Shown here piece after piece: positions 14,476-21,475 of a stretch of DNA of 26,073 nucleotides. The notes below the pieces were generated by a model that was not told the DNA's origin, ran no database searches, and was given only the letters and a program-made list of their open reading frames with translations. The first letter of the stretch is position 1, and each line of letters opens with the position of its first letter. The position numbers were made by a program, and so were the translations under genes. This DNA comes from DATJGF01 sp035495315 (GTDB lineage: Bacteria > Verrucomicrobiota > Verrucomicrobiia > Limisphaerales > UBA8199), in the NCBI GenBank assembly GCA_035495315.1, contig DATJGF010000213.1:1-26073 (forward strand), read 5' to 3'.

Positions 14476-15813
14476 ATGAGAACGAATCATTCCCATTTAT
14501 CTGAGCTTGGCAGGTTTCGAGCGCTTTTGATGCTGCTTTCTTCAATTACCGTAGGTGTGCAGGCCGTCAAAGCGCAACCGACGATTGTTTCGACCGTGCC
14601 TGGATTCCTGGCTACTGGAGTCTCCCCGTCCGCTGCAGTGGTGTTCACTTTCAGCGAGCCGATGGACACCACCGCAACGGCCGCGACCTTCTACGATGGC
14701 ACGACTTTCACAGAGCTGGCGACGACACCGAGCTGGAACGCACAAAACACCGTTCTTACCTGCACGCCGGTTCCTCCATTTCCCGCGAACAAGCAAATCA
14801 TTTGGAGCGTGGATGGTCAGAATCCCACCGGCGATGCCTTAGGTGGGAACACCGGGGGACTTTTCACGACAGGCTCGGGCGGCGCGAGCACCGGCTCCGG
14901 CACAAACAGGATTACTAGTTTTACCATTGGCAAGGTGTACTCGTATGACCAGAGCTCGAGCGGCCCACCCATACCGAGCGCGCAAGTGCCGTTTATCTTC
15001 ATTGGCTCGACAACATTGGCATCAAATCGCACTGCTAATCAGATTACTCTGACACTTCCAAATGCTGCCGTATCCAATTTAAATCAGACTCTGAGACCGG
15101 AAAGCTATCTATTGTCCTATTTCAGCACGAGTTCCAACACGCTGGAAACCACTTTCCCACAAGGGGTCTATACTTTCACGGTCAACGCCACGGCCTCGAA
15201 CCAGTCGGTGACCGTGACATTGCCGGCAAATATGACACAGCCCAATGCGCCTCATGTGACCAACATTGTTGCGGCACAAGCTGTCGATCCGTCCAAACCA
15301 TTCAAGCTGAGTTGGGATCCATTCGTTGGGGGGGGCGGCTCCGATTATATCCAGGTTATGGTGGGCGACTGGACCTCTGGCGATTACGGTACTCCAGGAG
15401 CGTTGGACGGCACTGCGACTTCGGTGACGATTCCGGCGGGAGTGCTGGTGGCCAATTCCAATTACACAGCGAGCGTTGGTTTCGATCGTGCGGTGTGGAG
15501 CACGAATAGCACCTACGCCACCGGCGCATACCGCGCGACACTGACGACATTTAATTTGAAAACTCTGGCCGGCACGAGCGCTCCGACACCGGTGGTGAGC
15601 AACCCGGGTTGGACCGGCAACAGCTTTGGATTCGACGTCGATACGGTGCCGGGTCAAGTATTGACCGCTGTTTACAGTACGGACTGCTCCTTACCGATTT
15701 CCCAATGGCAGATATTGCTGACAACCAACAGTCCGGGTACCCGCGTTCATTTCAGTGATCCCAGTGCCGCAGGGAAAACCGCTGCATTCTACAAAGTCCG
15801 AAACGGCCCGTGA
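14476..15813 (+). CDS. Secreted Ig-like (Big_5) domain protein
   Basis: The 445-residue protein begins at ATG 14476 with a signal peptide (RFRALLMLLSSITVGVQAVKA, cleavage near residue 33). A Big_5/SbsA-type Ig-like domain follows (about 34-130): TIVSTVPGFLATGVSPSAA, FTFSEPMDTTATAATF and IWSVDGQNPTGDALGG. A Gly/Ser-rich linker leads to two or more beta-sandwich-like modules (RITSFTIGKVYSYDQ, APHVTNIVAAQAVDPSKPF). The end, AGKTAAFYKVRNGP, matches a C-terminal pattern common in Verrucomicrobial secreted proteins. No catalytic motif is seen; an adhesion or substrate-binding role is possible. The frame extends to ATG 14356, but those 40 residues precede the signal peptide. Confidence 0.8.
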   Translation: MRTNHSHLSELGRFRALLMLLSSITVGVQAVKAQPTIVSTVPGFLATGVSPSAAVVFTFSEPMDTTATAATFYDGTTFTELATTPSWNAQNTVLTCTPVPPFPANKQIIWSVDGQNPTGDALGGNTGGLFTTGSGGASTGSGTNRITSFTIGKVYSYDQSSSGPPIPSAQVPFIFIGSTTLASNRTANQITLTLPNAAVSNLNQTLRPESYLLSYFSTSSNTLETTFPQGVYTFTVNATASNQSVTVTLPANMTQPNAPHVTNIVAAQAVDPSKPFKLSWDPFVGGGGSDYIQVMVGDWTSGDYGTPGALDGTATSVTIPAGVLVANSNYTASVGFDRAVWSTNSTYATGAYRATLTTFNLKTLAGTSAPTPVVSNPGWTGNSFGFDVDTVPGQVLTAVYSTDCSLPISQWQILLTTNSPGTRVHFSDPSAAGKTAAFYKVRNGP

Positions 15814-15857
15814 TTATTTTGAGGGCAGGCGTGGGGATGCCGGTGCGCCCGCAGATT

Positions 15858-16172
15858 TCAGGGGTTCAGACGACGTCCTAAACTTTTTGCCGAATTGCAA
15901 TCCCGGCAGATGAAACTCTTCCCATCGAACACAGTGTTGAACGGGGAGATCATCTGCCGGCAAACGTCGCAGGACTCGAGGACTTCTTTGGGATCAACCT
16001 CGACGGCTTCCAGACTTAGCCCCTGCGACTGACGAATAATCGCCAGCTGTTGGGCGACGTTATGACCGACGTAGTCGAGGACCAAGGCTTTGGAGCTGTC
16101 CTCAGAAAAACCCCAGCCCGCATCGTCACTTGCAAGATATTTGCCTTCCGCATTCCGGATGCGTACTTTCAT
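15858..16172 (-). CDS. Small zinc-ribbon protein, function unknown
   Basis: The 104-residue protein has an N-terminal MKVRIRNAEGKYLASDDAGWGF, which looks like a small beta element, a middle part (LVLDYVGHNVAQQLAIIRQ), and a C-terminal zinc ribbon C68-x2-C71 and C89-x2-C92 (ESCDVCRQ, ICRDCNS). I recognise the layout but not a named family. The gene is divergent from cardiolipin synthase across only 51 bp, an AT-rich stretch (TATATTATTTTATCA at about 16178-16192) that must hold both promoters. It is convergent with the Big_5 gene, 44 bp apart. Confidence 0.65.
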   Translation of the reverse strand: MKVRIRNAEGKYLASDDAGWGFSEDSSKALVLDYVGHNVAQQLAIIRQSQGLSLEAVEVDPKEVLESCDVCRQMISPFNTVFDGKSFICRDCNSAKSLGRRLNP

Positions 16173-16223
16173 GTGACTTATATTATTTTATCACAATTCC
16201 AATAGGCTGCCAGGATAATTCAA

Positions 16224-17690
16224 GTGACGAATTTTTGGGATCTGGCTCATCACGCCTGGCACATTATCTTCGCTGGCGTCGCTCTCTTGCTGGCCGTGGT
16301 TGCCGCCGGTCACGCCGTTCTTTACAAGCGCGATTCCCGCGCGGCGATCGCATGGGTTGGATTTATCTGGTTGGCCCCGATTGTTGGTGCGTTGGTTTAT
16401 TTCGTTTTTGGCGTTAATCGGCTTCGGCGGCACGCCGCCGTTTTACGCGGGGCGCTCGAACGCTACCAATCCCCGGCTGCGCAAATCGCCTGTTTGCCTG
16501 AGGAACTGCATCATCATTTGCCGGGGCACACCGGACATTTGATGATGCTGGCTCGAGTGGTCGGGGGCGTTGTGGATCGCCCGTTGCTGACGGGCAATCT
16601 AGTCGAACCTTTAATCAACGGGGACGAAGCTTATCCGGCGATGCTTGAAGCGATTGCGGGGGCGCGCCGAAGCATCAGTTTCCTGACTTATATTTTTGAT
16701 CGCGATGAAGTTGGACTGGAGTTTGCCCGAGTGCTGGGTGAAGCCAAAAAACGAGGCGTGGAAGTCCGCGTACTAATCGATGCAGCGGGAACACGCTATT
16801 CTTGGCCCAGCATTCTGCCTGCATTGAAACACCGCGACGTTCGATGCGCCCGATTTCTGCCGCTATTGGGGCTGGGCCTCGTGCGATTGCTGTCGATGAA
16901 TCTGCGGACCCATCGCAAGATCGTAGTCGTCGACGGGGAAATTGGCTTCACCGGTGGCATTAATATCCGGGTTGGCCATTGTTTGCGGCGTCAGCCGCGC
17001 AGCCCGGTTCAGGACATGCATTTTCGGGTCAAAGGCCCCATCGTCGCTCAGTTGCAGGAAGCCTTCGCCGATGATTGGATGTTCACCACCGGCGAGGCCC
17101 TGCGGGGCGAACTCTGGTTTCCCGAGCCGCACAAATCCGGGCCGGTATTGTCGCGGGCGGTTATCGACGGTCCGGATGAAGATTTTGAAAAGCTACGGTG
17201 GACACTACTCGGTGCGCTGGCGATTGCCCGTTATTCGGTCCAAATTGTTACTCCCTACTTTCTGCCTGACCCGGCGGTAGTCTCGGCGCTTAACCTCGCG
17301 GCGATGCGTGGGGTGAAGGTCGACATCCTCTTGCCTTCGCGCTCAAACCTTCCATTTGTGCAGTGGGCTTCGCGCGCGATGTGGTGGCAGGTGCTCGAAC
17401 ACGGTTGCCGTATCTGGCTGACCCCACCGCCGTTTGATCATTCAAAACTGATGTTGGTTGATGGCTGCTGGGTCTTGTTGGGCTCGGCCAATTGGGACGC
17501 GCGGAGCTTGCGGTTGAATTTCGAGTTGAATGTTGAGTGCTATGACGTCGAGCTGGCGCGGAAGCTCGAGAGAATCCTCGAAACGAAGCGGGTCGGGGGG
17601 GAACTCGTCACCCTGGCCGATGTCGACGGACGCTCTGTGCCAGCCCGCTTGCGAGATGGATTGGCCCGGTTACTCACACCTTATCTGTAA
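16224..17690 (+). CDS. cls: Cardiolipin synthase (phospholipase D family)
   Basis: This membrane enzyme condenses two phosphatidylglycerol molecules to cardiolipin and glycerol. The 488-residue protein starts with two membrane helices (IIFAGVALLLAVVAAGHAVL and AIAWVGFIWLAPIVGALVYFVF), the PLDc_N layout. Both catalytic HKD motifs are intact: H230, K232, D237 (THRKIVVVDGEIGFTGGIN) and H406, K408, D413 (DHSKLMLVDGCWVLLGSANWD). The length is that of bacterial Cls (about 480). The start is a GTG at 16224 preceded by AGGA at an 8-bp spacing, one of the few clear Shine-Dalgarno sequences here. A long hairpin at 17734-17771 lies downstream. Confidence 0.93.
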   Translation: MTNFWDLAHHAWHIIFAGVALLLAVVAAGHAVLYKRDSRAAIAWVGFIWLAPIVGALVYFVFGVNRLRRHAAVLRGALERYQSPAAQIACLPEELHHHLPGHTGHLMMLARVVGGVVDRPLLTGNLVEPLINGDEAYPAMLEAIAGARRSISFLTYIFDRDEVGLEFARVLGEAKKRGVEVRVLIDAAGTRYSWPSILPALKHRDVRCARFLPLLGLGLVRLLSMNLRTHRKIVVVDGEIGFTGGINIRVGHCLRRQPRSPVQDMHFRVKGPIVAQLQEAFADDWMFTTGEALRGELWFPEPHKSGPVLSRAVIDGPDEDFEKLRWTLLGALAIARYSVQIVTPYFLPDPAVVSALNLAAMRGVKVDILLPSRSNLPFVQWASRAMWWQVLEHGCRIWLTPPPFDHSKLMLVDGCWVLLGSANWDARSLRLNFELNVECYDVELARKLERILETKRVGGELVTLADVDGRSVPARLRDGLARLLTPYL

Positions 17691-17733
17691 CCCACAATTT
17701 TGGAGCTTGCGTGTGTGTGCGGCGCAATTTTAG

Positions 17734-17771
17734 TCTCCAGTATCGCAGATTTCCCATCTGCCAGCTGGAGA
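17734..17771. repeat. Long extragenic hairpin downstream of cls
   Basis: TCTCCAG (17734-17740) pairs with CTGGAGA (17765-17771) and GCAGAT (17745-17750) with ATCTGC (17756-17761), with a TTCCC loop and small internal loops. No T-run follows. It lies between cls and the oxidoreductase gene and may be a terminator or one of the dispersed palindromes. Confidence 0.55.
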
Positions 17772-17840
17772 ACCCGCGCAAGCTGGATTCTCTGGGCTAG
17801 CGTGGTGGAATTCTGCAAGCGTTGCTAACCCAACTTTCTT

Positions 17841-19412
17841 ATGAAAGACAACGATTCACCTCCTCAAGCCAAGAACTCCCCTCAACCTGCTGCACGCGGC
17901 CTTTCACGGCGCAAGTTCATGCTCACGAGTGGCGTCGTCGCTGGCGCTTTCACAATTGTCCCCCGCCATGTGCTTGGCGGTCCCGGCAACGTCGCGCCGA
18001 GCGAAAAGATCACGCTGGCTTGCATCGGTTTTGGCACCCAAGCCATTCGTGAAATTGGTCCTATACTGGCGCGTCCAGAGGTTCAGGTGGTCGCAATGTG
18101 CGACGTCGAGAAGGACGGACGCCATTATCTGGAATGGGGAAAGAACGACATCAGTGGCACGATTCGGCGTCTGATCGATAATCCGACCTGGCGCGAAGGC
18201 ATTGATTACGTGCCGGGCGGCCGCGATGTCGGCAAGGAAGTTGTCGAAGCCTATTACGCGAAGCAGCGAGGCAAGGACAAATTCAATGGCTGTGCAACCT
18301 ACGTTGATTTTCGCGAATTGCTCGAAAAAGAGAAAGACGTGACGGCAGTCAAGGTGATGACTCCCGATCACACGCACGCGGCCATTTGCATCGCGGCGCT
18401 AAAAAAGGGAATAAATGCCATTGTTCATAAACCGTTAGCGAATCGTCTGCTCGAAGGCCGAGCGGTGATTGAGGCCGCCCGCGCGAACAAAATCGCCACC
18501 CACTTCATGCCGGCAAGTGAAGGGGTTACCCAGAAGCAAGCCCTCGACATGATCAAGAACGGGGCAATTGGAAAATTACGCGAGATCCACAACTGGTCGA
18601 TGCGGCCGATGTGGCCACAGTACCCGACATTGCCGACCGACACCCCTGGGGTGCCCGAGGGGTTCGATTGGACTCTCTGGTTGGGCCCCTCACTGGATCG
18701 GCCGTATCATCCTAACTATACGCACACAAACTTCCGCGGTTGGTACGAGTTCGGGGGCGGTTCTATTGCCGATATGGGGCACTACAGCCTCTGGCCGATT
18801 TTCCAGATGCTCGAGCTCGACTCGCCGATCAGCGTCGAATCCACTCCGAGCCACGTCTGCACGGTCGCCGACCACATCTGCCGCAGGATCAAAAACGATT
18901 TTTCCTTCCCGGCGGCTTGCACCGTGCGGATGCGATTCGCTGCTAAAGGCCCGCGCGAGGCGCTGGATATCTTCTGGTATGACGGCGGAATCAAACCGCC
19001 GGTCCCCGACGAGCTTCTGGGTGATGGCAAAGAACTCGAAGAAGAAGGCATGTTGTTCGTCGGCGACAAAGGCAAGATTCTCGGCGGATTCCATAGTGAA
19101 AATCCGCAAATACTTCCTGAAGCCAGCATGCGTGCCTATCGCGAGGCCAATCATTTGCCAGAGAATGCGTCGCGCCAGCGCGACCGCTCTGGACGCGAAG
19201 CCGCCTGGGTCGCCGCTTTCAGGGGTGGCCCGGCCAGCTACGGCGATTTTCTGCTCGCCGGTCCGATTTGCGACGCCGTCAACCTGGCTGCCGTCTCGCT
19301 CCGGCTGGGTGGTCGACGACTCCTCTTTGATTCAGCTAACACAAAAATCACGAACCTGGCAGAGGCCAACAAGCTCCTCACCCGCGAATACCGCCCAGGC
19401 TGGGAAATATGA
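17841..19412 (+). CDS. Tat-exported Gfo/Idh/MocA family oxidoreductase
   Basis: The 523-residue protein carries a twin-arginine signal (LSRRKFMLTSGVVAGAF, residues 21-37) and then the Rossmann fold CIGFGTQAIREIG (61-73) with VAMCDVEKDG binding the NAD(P) ribose. TPDHTHAAICIAALKKG is the usual motif before the catalytic lysine, here VHKPLANR (195-202): His replaces the common Glu of EKP. The C-terminal alpha/beta domain (RPMWPQYPTLP, then GGGSIADMGHYSLWPIFQML) is the family's substrate half. Such exported Gfo/Idh/MocA enzymes oxidise or reduce sugars or glycosides in Verrucomicrobiota and Planctomycetota; the substrate is unknown. The ATG at 17841 has no Shine-Dalgarno sequence. Confidence 0.92.
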   Translation: MKDNDSPPQAKNSPQPAARGLSRRKFMLTSGVVAGAFTIVPRHVLGGPGNVAPSEKITLACIGFGTQAIREIGPILARPEVQVVAMCDVEKDGRHYLEWGKNDISGTIRRLIDNPTWREGIDYVPGGRDVGKEVVEAYYAKQRGKDKFNGCATYVDFRELLEKEKDVTAVKVMTPDHTHAAICIAALKKGINAIVHKPLANRLLEGRAVIEAARANKIATHFMPASEGVTQKQALDMIKNGAIGKLREIHNWSMRPMWPQYPTLPTDTPGVPEGFDWTLWLGPSLDRPYHPNYTHTNFRGWYEFGGGSIADMGHYSLWPIFQMLELDSPISVESTPSHVCTVADHICRRIKNDFSFPAACTVRMRFAAKGPREALDIFWYDGGIKPPVPDELLGDGKELEEEGMLFVGDKGKILGGFHSENPQILPEASMRAYREANHLPENASRQRDRSGREAAWVAAFRGGPASYGDFLLAGPICDAVNLAAVSLRLGGRRLLFDSANTKITNLAEANKLLTREYRPGWEI

Positions 19413-19414
19413 AT

Positions 19415-19475
19415 GTAGGAGAATGTGGGAGACGACGTAAGGAGACTCTGAAATGCGGAGTGTGGAACGCGGGCT
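19415..19475. repeat. Dispersed palindromic repeat, copy 2 (partial)
   Basis: GAGACGACGTAAGGAGACT at 19429-19447, followed by CTGA, repeats the arm of the element at 11790-11870, and the following CGGAGTGTGGAACGC resembles its inner part. The opposite arm of this copy is not seen. It lies just behind the oxidoreductase gene. Confidence 0.65.
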
Positions 19476-19524
19476 GATGCTCCCAAGAAACGCAGCGTGG
19501 AAATGCCGCGGAGCGTCTTGGAGT

Positions 19525-19546
19525 GCGCCAGTCCTCTGGCGCTTTT
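19525..19546 (+). terminator. Intrinsic terminator between the oxidoreductase and the isomerase gene
   Basis: GCGCCAG (19525-19531) pairs exactly with CTGGCGC (19536-19542) around TCCT and is followed by TTTT (19543-19546). It suggests that the isomerase gene at 19584 has its own promoter or depends on readthrough. Confidence 0.7.
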
Positions 19547-19583
19547 AGACCCGACCTGAACGTAAACAACAAACTAAAGTCCT

Positions 19584-20453
19584 ATGATTCCTTTATCCCG
19601 ACGAGAATTTGTCCATAAACTATCGATTGCTTCCAGCGCTGCAGGTTTGTTGCTAACTAGCACCTCGAAAGTTGCCGCCAACCCGCTGGGCTTGCCGATC
19701 GGCTGCCAGGTCTGGCCGATGCGGTCGATGCTCAAGGATTTTCCGGCGTTTGCCAAAAAGGTCGCCGCGATCGGCGTGACGCGTCTCGAACTCTGTTCAG
19801 CGATCGGTTACGGTGCCGAATTCGCCTCCCTTGCTGATCCTAAAGAGGTCAGGAAGATCCTCGATGATAATGGTCTCAAATCCGAAAGCTCGCATTTCTC
19901 GATGGGCGAGTTGCGCAAGAGCCAGCAGAAATCCATCGATTGGGCAAAGGAAGTTGGCATTACGCAAATAATCACAGCGAGCCTCGGCGACGGCAACGGA
20001 GGGGACCACCCAACACTCGATCAGGTCAAGAAAGCCGCCGAGGAATACAATCAAATCGCACAACGATCGGCTAAGGCAGGCCTGCAGCAGGGGCTTCACA
20101 ATGAGGGGTTCGAGTTATCCAAAGTGGATGGCAAACGCACCTATGACATGCTCTTCGAGCTGCTTGATCCAAAACTAGTCAAATTCCAGTTTCAGATGTC
20201 GACCATCACCGCCGGCCTGGTTGCAGCGGATTATTTCACGCGCTATCCCGGTCGCTTTTTCTCGATGCATGTCCAGGATGTCGATATGCGCGGAGAAGGG
20301 CGCCACCCGCAAGTCGCGGTCGGGCAGGGGAGTATCGATTGGGTGAAAACCTTCAACGCGGCGAAAATCGGCGGGGTCAAAAACTATTTTGTCGAGCAAA
20401 ACTGGGAGCTTACCCAACAGAGTGTTGCCTATCTCAAGAACCTGAGCGTATAA
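19584..20453 (+). CDS. Tat-exported sugar phosphate isomerase/epimerase-like TIM-barrel protein
   Basis: The 289-residue protein opens MIPLSRREFVHKLSIASS, a twin-arginine signal (SRREFV, residues 5-10), followed by LLLTSTSKVAA. The body is a xylose-isomerase-like barrel: IGCQVWPMRSMLKDFPAFAKK, IGVTRLELCSAIGYG, LHNEGFEL in the middle, FSMHVQDVDMRGEG and KNYFVEQNW at the end. LHNEGFE and SMHVQD give the usual metal-binding His/Glu positions, but the Asp strand reads KFQFQMSTITAG, so the metal site may differ. The protein is the same size as the one at 4428-5297 but differs in sequence. The pairing with a Gfo/Idh/MocA gene is usual for sugar-modifying loci. No Shine-Dalgarno sequence precedes the ATG. 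Confidence 0.87.
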   Translation: MIPLSRREFVHKLSIASSAAGLLLTSTSKVAANPLGLPIGCQVWPMRSMLKDFPAFAKKVAAIGVTRLELCSAIGYGAEFASLADPKEVRKILDDNGLKSESSHFSMGELRKSQQKSIDWAKEVGITQIITASLGDGNGGDHPTLDQVKKAAEEYNQIAQRSAKAGLQQGLHNEGFELSKVDGKRTYDMLFELLDPKLVKFQFQMSTITAGLVAADYFTRYPGRFFSMHVQDVDMRGEGRHPQVAVGQGSIDWVKTFNAAKIGGVKNYFVEQNWELTQQSVAYLKNLSV

Positions 20454-20469
20454 CATCGCGCGGACGTTC

Positions 20470-20485
20470 CAGGCTTTCCAGCCTG
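20470..20485. repeat. Small extragenic hairpin after the isomerase gene
   Basis: CAGGCT (20470-20475) pairs with AGCCTG (20480-20485) around TTCC. The surrounding text (GTTCCAGGCTTTCCAGCC, then GTCGACTCCTGCCGAC) has further short inverted repeats and looks like another dispersed element. No T-run follows directly. Confidence 0.45.
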
Positions 20486-20708
20486 CATTGGTAGGATGCA
20501 GGTCGACTCCTGCCGACAGGGTCAAGGCAAACTTTTTTCACCGTTTTGTAGGGTTTCATTCTGCCATTATGGAAAAACTTTGGTCTCACCCCGCCTTCCT
20601 AAATCAACGGAGCCACCCTCTTTGGGTTCTTACCCCATTCCACTCCCCTTTGTTTATCATCTATTATTCGCCCTCAATAGGGCAAGGCGGGAACATGCTT
20701 TTTCGAAC

Positions 20709-21182
20709 ATGGCAACACACTTCAACCAACGCGGCGTCCTCTTGGTAGAAGATGATTTCCACGACCAGGAACTTGTCCGCTTCGCATTTCAAGCAGCCCA
20801 CATCACCCAGCCACTTGCAATAGTTTCCAACGGGCAGGAAGCAATCAAATATCTCAACGGTCAAGGACCCTATGCCGACCGCCTCACGTTTCCCTTGCCC
20901 ACGTTGATGCTTCTCGACCTTTGGATGCCCTATGTCGATGGCTTTGAAGTGATTCGTTGGGTGCGCGCAAAACCAGGACTGAAGCAACTCCCTATCACCA
21001 TTCTTACCGGCTCCGATTCTCCGCACGACTTGCAGTTAGCCTACGAACTTGGAGCCAATGCGGTCCTGCTCAAGCCTTTGTCGCTGGAGAAGCTTTCCTC
21101 CACTCTGAAAGCCGCAACGGACTTTTGGTTCGAACTCTGCAAGCTACCCACAGTGATGCCTTTCCCCGCTCACTCGACCTAA
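20709..21182 (+). CDS. Single-domain response regulator (CheY/Rcp1-like)
   Basis: The 157-residue protein consists of one receiver domain. The acidic pocket is LLVEDD (D15, D16), the phospho-acceptor is D70 in LMLLDLWMPYVDGFEV, T100 is in ITILTGSDS and the conserved lysine is K122 in VLLKPLS. LDLWMP and the length match the Rcp1-like group that pairs with phytochrome-type or hybrid histidine kinases. There is no output domain, so it acts by protein contact, and no kinase gene is adjacent. The frame is open upstream to 20496, but the domain starts right after ATG 20709 (MATHFNQRGVLLVEDD). Confidence 0.9.
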   Translation: MATHFNQRGVLLVEDDFHDQELVRFAFQAAHITQPLAIVSNGQEAIKYLNGQGPYADRLTFPLPTLMLLDLWMPYVDGFEVIRWVRAKPGLKQLPITILTGSDSPHDLQLAYELGANAVLLKPLSLEKLSSTLKAATDFWFELCKLPTVMPFPAHST

Positions 21183-21475
21183 TCCTGCTGAGACAATCCC
21201 CCACCCAAGCCGAACGTCCTTGATGAGGCGCGCTCGGGATCGGGAAGCTGGGTGCGCACGCGCAGAAGTTCCACTGCAACCTACAGAATAGGCGCGAGGC
21301 GGTTTTCGTCGCGTCAGTCTTGAGCAGGGTCGCCGACTGGTCTGTGTAAACTGAGTCGGTTCAGTCCTTATACTGTCGCCGGGACGATACCACGCCGGCC
21401 ATGGCAGGTCGGGAATGCCCCTATTGCAGGGAGGCGAGGCCATGCTGGACTGTGGCGCAATTGGTTTGCAGGCAA
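21183..21475. other. Gene-free stretch upstream of the gingipain-like gene
   Basis: No gene is supported. A hairpin CCGACT (21333-21338) with AGTCGG (21354-21359) and a TATACT at 21369-21374 may form a leader and promoter, but no good -35 is seen. GGCCATG occurs twice (about 21397 and 21438). No known riboswitch was recognised. Confidence 0.3.

Noticed and set aside
18568..19440. 290-residue frame overlapping the oxidoreductase
   Set aside because: Same strand, shifted frame of the Gfo/Idh/MocA gene; rich in Arg/Ser/Pro with no domain.
21183..21475. Possible riboswitch upstream of the gingipain-like gene
   Set aside because: Only one 6-bp stem and a lone -10-like hexamer; no conserved core of a known riboswitch class was recognised.
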